Source: Mycobacterium sp. 852013-51886_SCH5428379 (lineage in GTDB: Bacteria > Actinomycetota > Actinomycetes > Mycobacteriales > Mycobacteriaceae). Taken from it: a DNA stretch of 64,000 nucleotides. This document shows, one piece after another, positions 61,484 through 64,000 of this stretch. The notes beneath the pieces were generated by a model, which did not search any database, had not been told where the DNA came from, and saw only the letters and a list, made by a program, of their open reading frames with translations. The stretch spans positions 124,001 to 188,000 of the forward strand of contig NZ_LZSU01000042.1 in NCBI RefSeq assembly GCF_001665575.1, given 5' to 3'. The position numbers and the translations under genes were made by a program. How positions within the stretch are numbered: the stretch's first letter is position 1; each line of letters begins with the position of its first letter.

Positions 61484-61687
61484 CCCCGAAAGCACCACGA
61501 ACACCTCGTTGACCTCGATGTCGCGCATCGCGCCGGTGCTCATCTCCCAGATCCCCACCTCGAGGCCGTCGAAGTCGCCGATGGCGGTCGTCGCCGTGGT
61601 GGGTGCCCCATCGACCGTCTGACCTCCGGGCACCGGCCCGTGGCTGAGCGCGAGGGTGGCGGCGTGAACGACCGTATTCGGCTGCAT
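61352..61687 (-). CDS. Cupin domain protein
   Basis: A 111-residue single-cupin protein, with GLEVGIWEMSTGAMRDIEVNEVFVVLSGSATVEF and LRLGPGDVVRLDAGAETVW, the two cupin motifs. The metal-binding His set is poor, so a small-molecule-binding or structural role is likely. It overlaps the convergent PAP2-like gene by 132 bases. Confidence 0.8.
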   Translation of the reverse strand: MQPNTVVHAATLALSHGPVPGGQTVDGAPTTATTAIGDFDGLEVGIWEMSTGAMRDIEVNEVFVVLSGSATVEFADGSPALRLGPGDVVRLDAGAETVWTVTETLRKVYLT

Positions 61688-61750
61688 CGCGACAGTATGC
61701 CGGTGTTACAGCTCTTGTGCGGCTGTCGCTGAAGGTGTAACACTTCCGGT

Positions 61751-63379
61751 ATGGCAGACACGCACGTCGTCACCAATCAGGTTCCACTCTTGGAGGACCA
61801 CAATCCGGCGTCCGCCCCGGTGCTCACCGAGGCGCTGATCCGCGAGGGCGGGGAGTGGGGCCTCGACGAGGTGACCGAACTCGGGGCGCTCGCGGGCAGC
61901 GCGCAGGCGCAACGCTGGGGGGAACTCGCCGACCGCAACCGGCCGGTCCTGCACACCCACGACCGCGTCGGCCACCGTGTCGACGAGGTCGAGTTCGACC
62001 CCGCCTACCACTCGCTGATGACCGTCGCCGTCGGCCACGGGCTGCATGCCGCGCCGTGGGCCGACGACCGGGCCGGCGCCCACGTCGTCCGCGCGGCCAA
62101 GACCTCGGTGTGGACGCCCGAACCCGGGCACATCTGCCCGATCTCGATGACCTACGCCGTCGTCCCCGCGCTGCGGTGCAACCCCGAGCTCGCCGCCGTC
62201 TACGAACCACTGCTGACCAGTCGCGTGTACGACCCGGAGCTCAAGGTCCCGTCGACGAAGGCCGGTATCACCGCGGGCATGTCGATGACCGAGAAACAAG
62301 GCGGCTCCGACGTGCGTGCCGGCACCACCCAGGCCGTGCCCAACGGGGACGGCACGTACTCGTTGACCGGGCACAAGTGGTTCACCTCGGCGCCGATGTG
62401 CGACATCTTCCTGGTACTCGCGCAGGCGCCGGGCGGGTTGTCATGCTTCTTCCTGCCGCGCATCCTGCCCGACGGCAGCCGCAACCGGATGTTGTTGCAG
62501 CGCCTCAAGGACAAGCTCGGCAACCACGCCAACGCCTCCAGCGAGGTCGAATATGACGGCGCGACGGCCTGGCTGGTCGGCGAGGAAGGCCGCGGCGTGC
62601 CGACCATCATCGAGATGGTCAACCTGACGCGGCTGGACTGCACGCTCGGCTCGGCGACCAGCATGCGCAGTGGGCTCACTCGGGCGATGCACCACGCGCA
62701 GCACCGCAAGGCGTTCGGCGAGTACCTGATCGACCAGCCGCTGATGCGCAACGTGCTGGCCGATCTGGCCGTCGAGGCCGAGGCCGCCACGATGGTCGCT
62801 ATGCGGATGGCCGGCGCCACCGACCGCGCCGTCCGCGGTGACTCCCGTGAGGCGCTGCTGCGGCGCATCGGGTTGGCGGCCGCGAAGTACTGGGTGTGCA
62901 AACGCGCCACGCCGCACGCCGCCGAGGCGATGGAATGCCTGGGCGGCAACGGCTACGTCGAGGACTCCGGTATGCCGCGGCTCTACCGCGAGGCGCCGCT
63001 GATGGGTATCTGGGAGGGCTCCGGCAACGTCAGCGCGCTGGATACGTTGCGCGCCATGGTGACCCGACCCGACAGCGTCGAGGTGCTGTTCGACGAGCTC
63101 GCACAGGTCTCCGGCGACGACCCCCGACTCGGCGTGCACGTCGACGAACTCAAGCAGGCGCTCGGCGACGTCGAGACCATCCAGTACCGCGCCCGCAAGG
63201 TCGCCGAGGACATCTGCCTGGCGCTGCAGGGCGCGCTGCTGGTGCGGCACGGACATCCGGCGGTCGCGGAGGCGTTCCTGGCGACCCGGCTCGACCGCCG
63301 GTGGGGCGGGGCGTTCGGCACCCTGCCCGTCGGCCTGGACCTCGACCCCATCATCGACCGCGCGCGGGTGAGCGCGTGA
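61751..63379 (+). CDS. fadE8: Acyl-CoA dehydrogenase, FadE8/AidB-like
   Basis: A 542-residue flavoprotein of the AidB/isovaleryl-CoA dehydrogenase class, longer than ordinary FadE by an N-terminal extension. FAD/AidB motifs are MSMTEKQGGSDVRAGTTQA, LTGHKWFTSAPMCD, and the C-terminal MECLGGNGYVEDSGMPRLYREAPLMGIWEGSGNV with the catalytic Glu. It may act in the adaptive alkylation response (AidB) or fatty acid breakdown; in M. tuberculosis it is named fadE8. ATG 61751 follows a short promoter region divergent from the cupin gene. Confidence 0.92.
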   Translation: MADTHVVTNQVPLLEDHNPASAPVLTEALIREGGEWGLDEVTELGALAGSAQAQRWGELADRNRPVLHTHDRVGHRVDEVEFDPAYHSLMTVAVGHGLHAAPWADDRAGAHVVRAAKTSVWTPEPGHICPISMTYAVVPALRCNPELAAVYEPLLTSRVYDPELKVPSTKAGITAGMSMTEKQGGSDVRAGTTQAVPNGDGTYSLTGHKWFTSAPMCDIFLVLAQAPGGLSCFFLPRILPDGSRNRMLLQRLKDKLGNHANASSEVEYDGATAWLVGEEGRGVPTIIEMVNLTRLDCTLGSATSMRSGLTRAMHHAQHRKAFGEYLIDQPLMRNVLADLAVEAEAATMVAMRMAGATDRAVRGDSREALLRRIGLAAAKYWVCKRATPHAAEAMECLGGNGYVEDSGMPRLYREAPLMGIWEGSGNVSALDTLRAMVTRPDSVEVLFDELAQVSGDDPRLGVHVDELKQALGDVETIQYRARKVAEDICLALQGALLVRHGHPAVAEAFLATRLDRRWGGAFGTLPVGLDLDPIIDRARVSA

Positions 63380-63469
63380 CGGCTCGCCGCGAAACAGCAT
63401 TCCCGGCGGTCAAGACGCAAGCTTCGCGACCGGGAATGCTGTTTCGGCGCAATAGGGTGAGCGCGTGAC
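63366..63469. repeat. Palindromic element flanked by a perfect 15-bp direct repeat
   Basis: The direct repeat GGGTGAGCGCGTGAC occurs at 63366-63380 and 63455-63469. Between them lies a 17-bp perfect inverted repeat, CGAAACAGCATTCCCGG (63390-63406) and its complement (63430-63446), with a 23-base loop. The left copy includes the fadE8 stop, the right copy the echA4 start codon. It looks like a small repetitive palindrome or insertion, not a terminator (no T-run). Confidence 0.75.
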
Positions 63470-64000
63470 CCACGCAATCAGGCCCGTCGACTTCGACCAC
63501 CTCAAGACGATGACCTACGAGGTCACCGGCCGCATCGCGCGAATCACGTTCAACCGCCCCGAGAAGGGCAACGCGATCGTCGCCGACACGCCCTTGGAAC
63601 TGTCGGCGCTCGTCGAACGCGCCGACCTCGACCCCAACGTCCACGTGATCCTGGTGTCGGGCCGCGGCGAGGGATTCTGCGCCGGATTCGACCTCGGCGC
63701 GTATGCCGAGGGCTCCTCGTCGGCCGGGGGCGGCAGCCCGTACCGCGACACCGTGCTCTCCGGCAAAACCCAGGCGATCAACCATCTGCCGGACCAGCCC
63801 TGGGATCCGATGATCGACTACCAGATGATGAGCCGGTTCGTCCGCGGCTTCTCCAGCCTGCTGCACTGCGACAAACCGACAGTGGTCAAAATCCACGGCT
63901 ACTGCGTGGCCGGCGGCACCGACATCGCGCTGCACGCCGATCAGGTGATCGCCGCCGCCGACGCCAAGATCGGTTACCCGCCCACCCGCGTCTGGGGGGT
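63465..64000 (+). CDS. echA4: Enoyl-CoA hydratase EchA4, N-terminal part
   Basis: The first 178 codons of a crotonase-family gene, cut by the window end. ITFNRPEKGNAIVADTPLEL, the oxyanion element GEGFCAGFDLGAYAEG and VVKIHGYCVAGGTDIALHAD are diagnostic. GTG 63465 is preceded by AATAGGGTGAG. The order fadE8-echA4 is that of Rv0672-Rv0673, with a palindromic element between. Confidence 0.9.
   Translation, partial: MTHAIRPVDFDHLKTMTYEVTGRIARITFNRPEKGNAIVADTPLELSALVERADLDPNVHVILVSGRGEGFCAGFDLGAYAEGSSSAGGGSPYRDTVLSGKTQAINHLPDQPWDPMIDYQMMSRFVRGFSSLLHCDKPTVVKIHGYCVAGGTDIALHADQVIAAADAKIGYPPTRVWG

Overview
The window is chromosomal DNA of a high-GC mycolic-acid actinomycete, most likely a fast-growing Mycobacterium (Mycolicibacterium). 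The evidence is the gene order tRNA-Thr, tRNA-Met, rpmG, hadABC, tRNA-Trp, secE, nusG, rplK, rplA; a mycolic acid methyltransferase pair followed by lipG and an AarF kinase; a ROK kinase, rplJ, rplL, mceG (mkl), rpoB, rpoC; and later nfo (end), fadE8, echA4. This is the Rv0634-Rv0673 order of M. tuberculosis with extra blocks inserted. Family assignments are from reading the proteins; no database search was run.

Layout. 1-5 kb: translation, secretion and FAS-II mycolate dehydratase genes. 5-27 kb: an accessory block between rplA and the mycolate methyltransferases. It looks like a complete Wzx/Wzy-type exopolysaccharide locus: LMW tyrosine phosphatase with a CTG start, membrane EEP protein, rmlA, rmlB, three glycosyltransferases, Wzy-like polymerase, methyltransferase, Wzx-like flippase, a UDP-xylose synthase/UDP-glucose dehydrogenase fusion, an initiating sugar-phosphate transferase, a BY-kinase/chain-length protein, a DUF4012 protein, a small secreted protein and a PE-PPE-domain hydrolase. 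Its centre (about 8.6-15.9 kb) is visibly more A/T rich than the flanks and holds a gene-free 0.74-kb stretch, which suggests horizontal acquisition. 27-32 kb: mycolate methyltransferases, lipG, AarF-like kinase. 32-40 kb: a second accessory stretch (two DinB proteins, a cytochrome bd-type oxidase, DUF2243, WYL regulator, nucleotidyltransferase, EEP hydrolase, ROK kinase). 40-51.6 kb: L10 leader, rplJL, mceG, a secreted hydrolase, rpoBC with a textbook terminator. 51.6-64 kb: hydrolase, Ca2+/cation antiporter, a TetR-associated acyl-CoA degradation operon with a clear operator palindrome, endonuclease IV, PAP2-like membrane protein, cupin, fadE8 and the start of echA4.

How the genes work together. 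In the polysaccharide block, the fusion enzyme would turn UDP-glucose into UDP-glucuronate and UDP-xylose, RmlA/RmlB would make dTDP-4-keto-6-deoxyglucose, the sugar transferase would load the first sugar on a lipid carrier, the glycosyltransferases and methyltransferase would build and decorate the repeat unit, the flippase and polymerase would export and polymerise it, and the BY-kinase/LMW-PTP pair would control chain length through tyrosine phosphorylation. This pathway is inferred from families and gene neighbourhood.

Most interesting points: the decarboxylase-dehydrogenase fusion, the CTG-initiated phosphatase, the locus itself at a ribosomal-gene boundary, two long palindromic intergenic elements (one flanked by a perfect 15-bp direct repeat), a Cys-rich mini-protein candidate, a repeat-built 45-residue ORF overlapping the ROK gene, and an unusual residue in RpoB.
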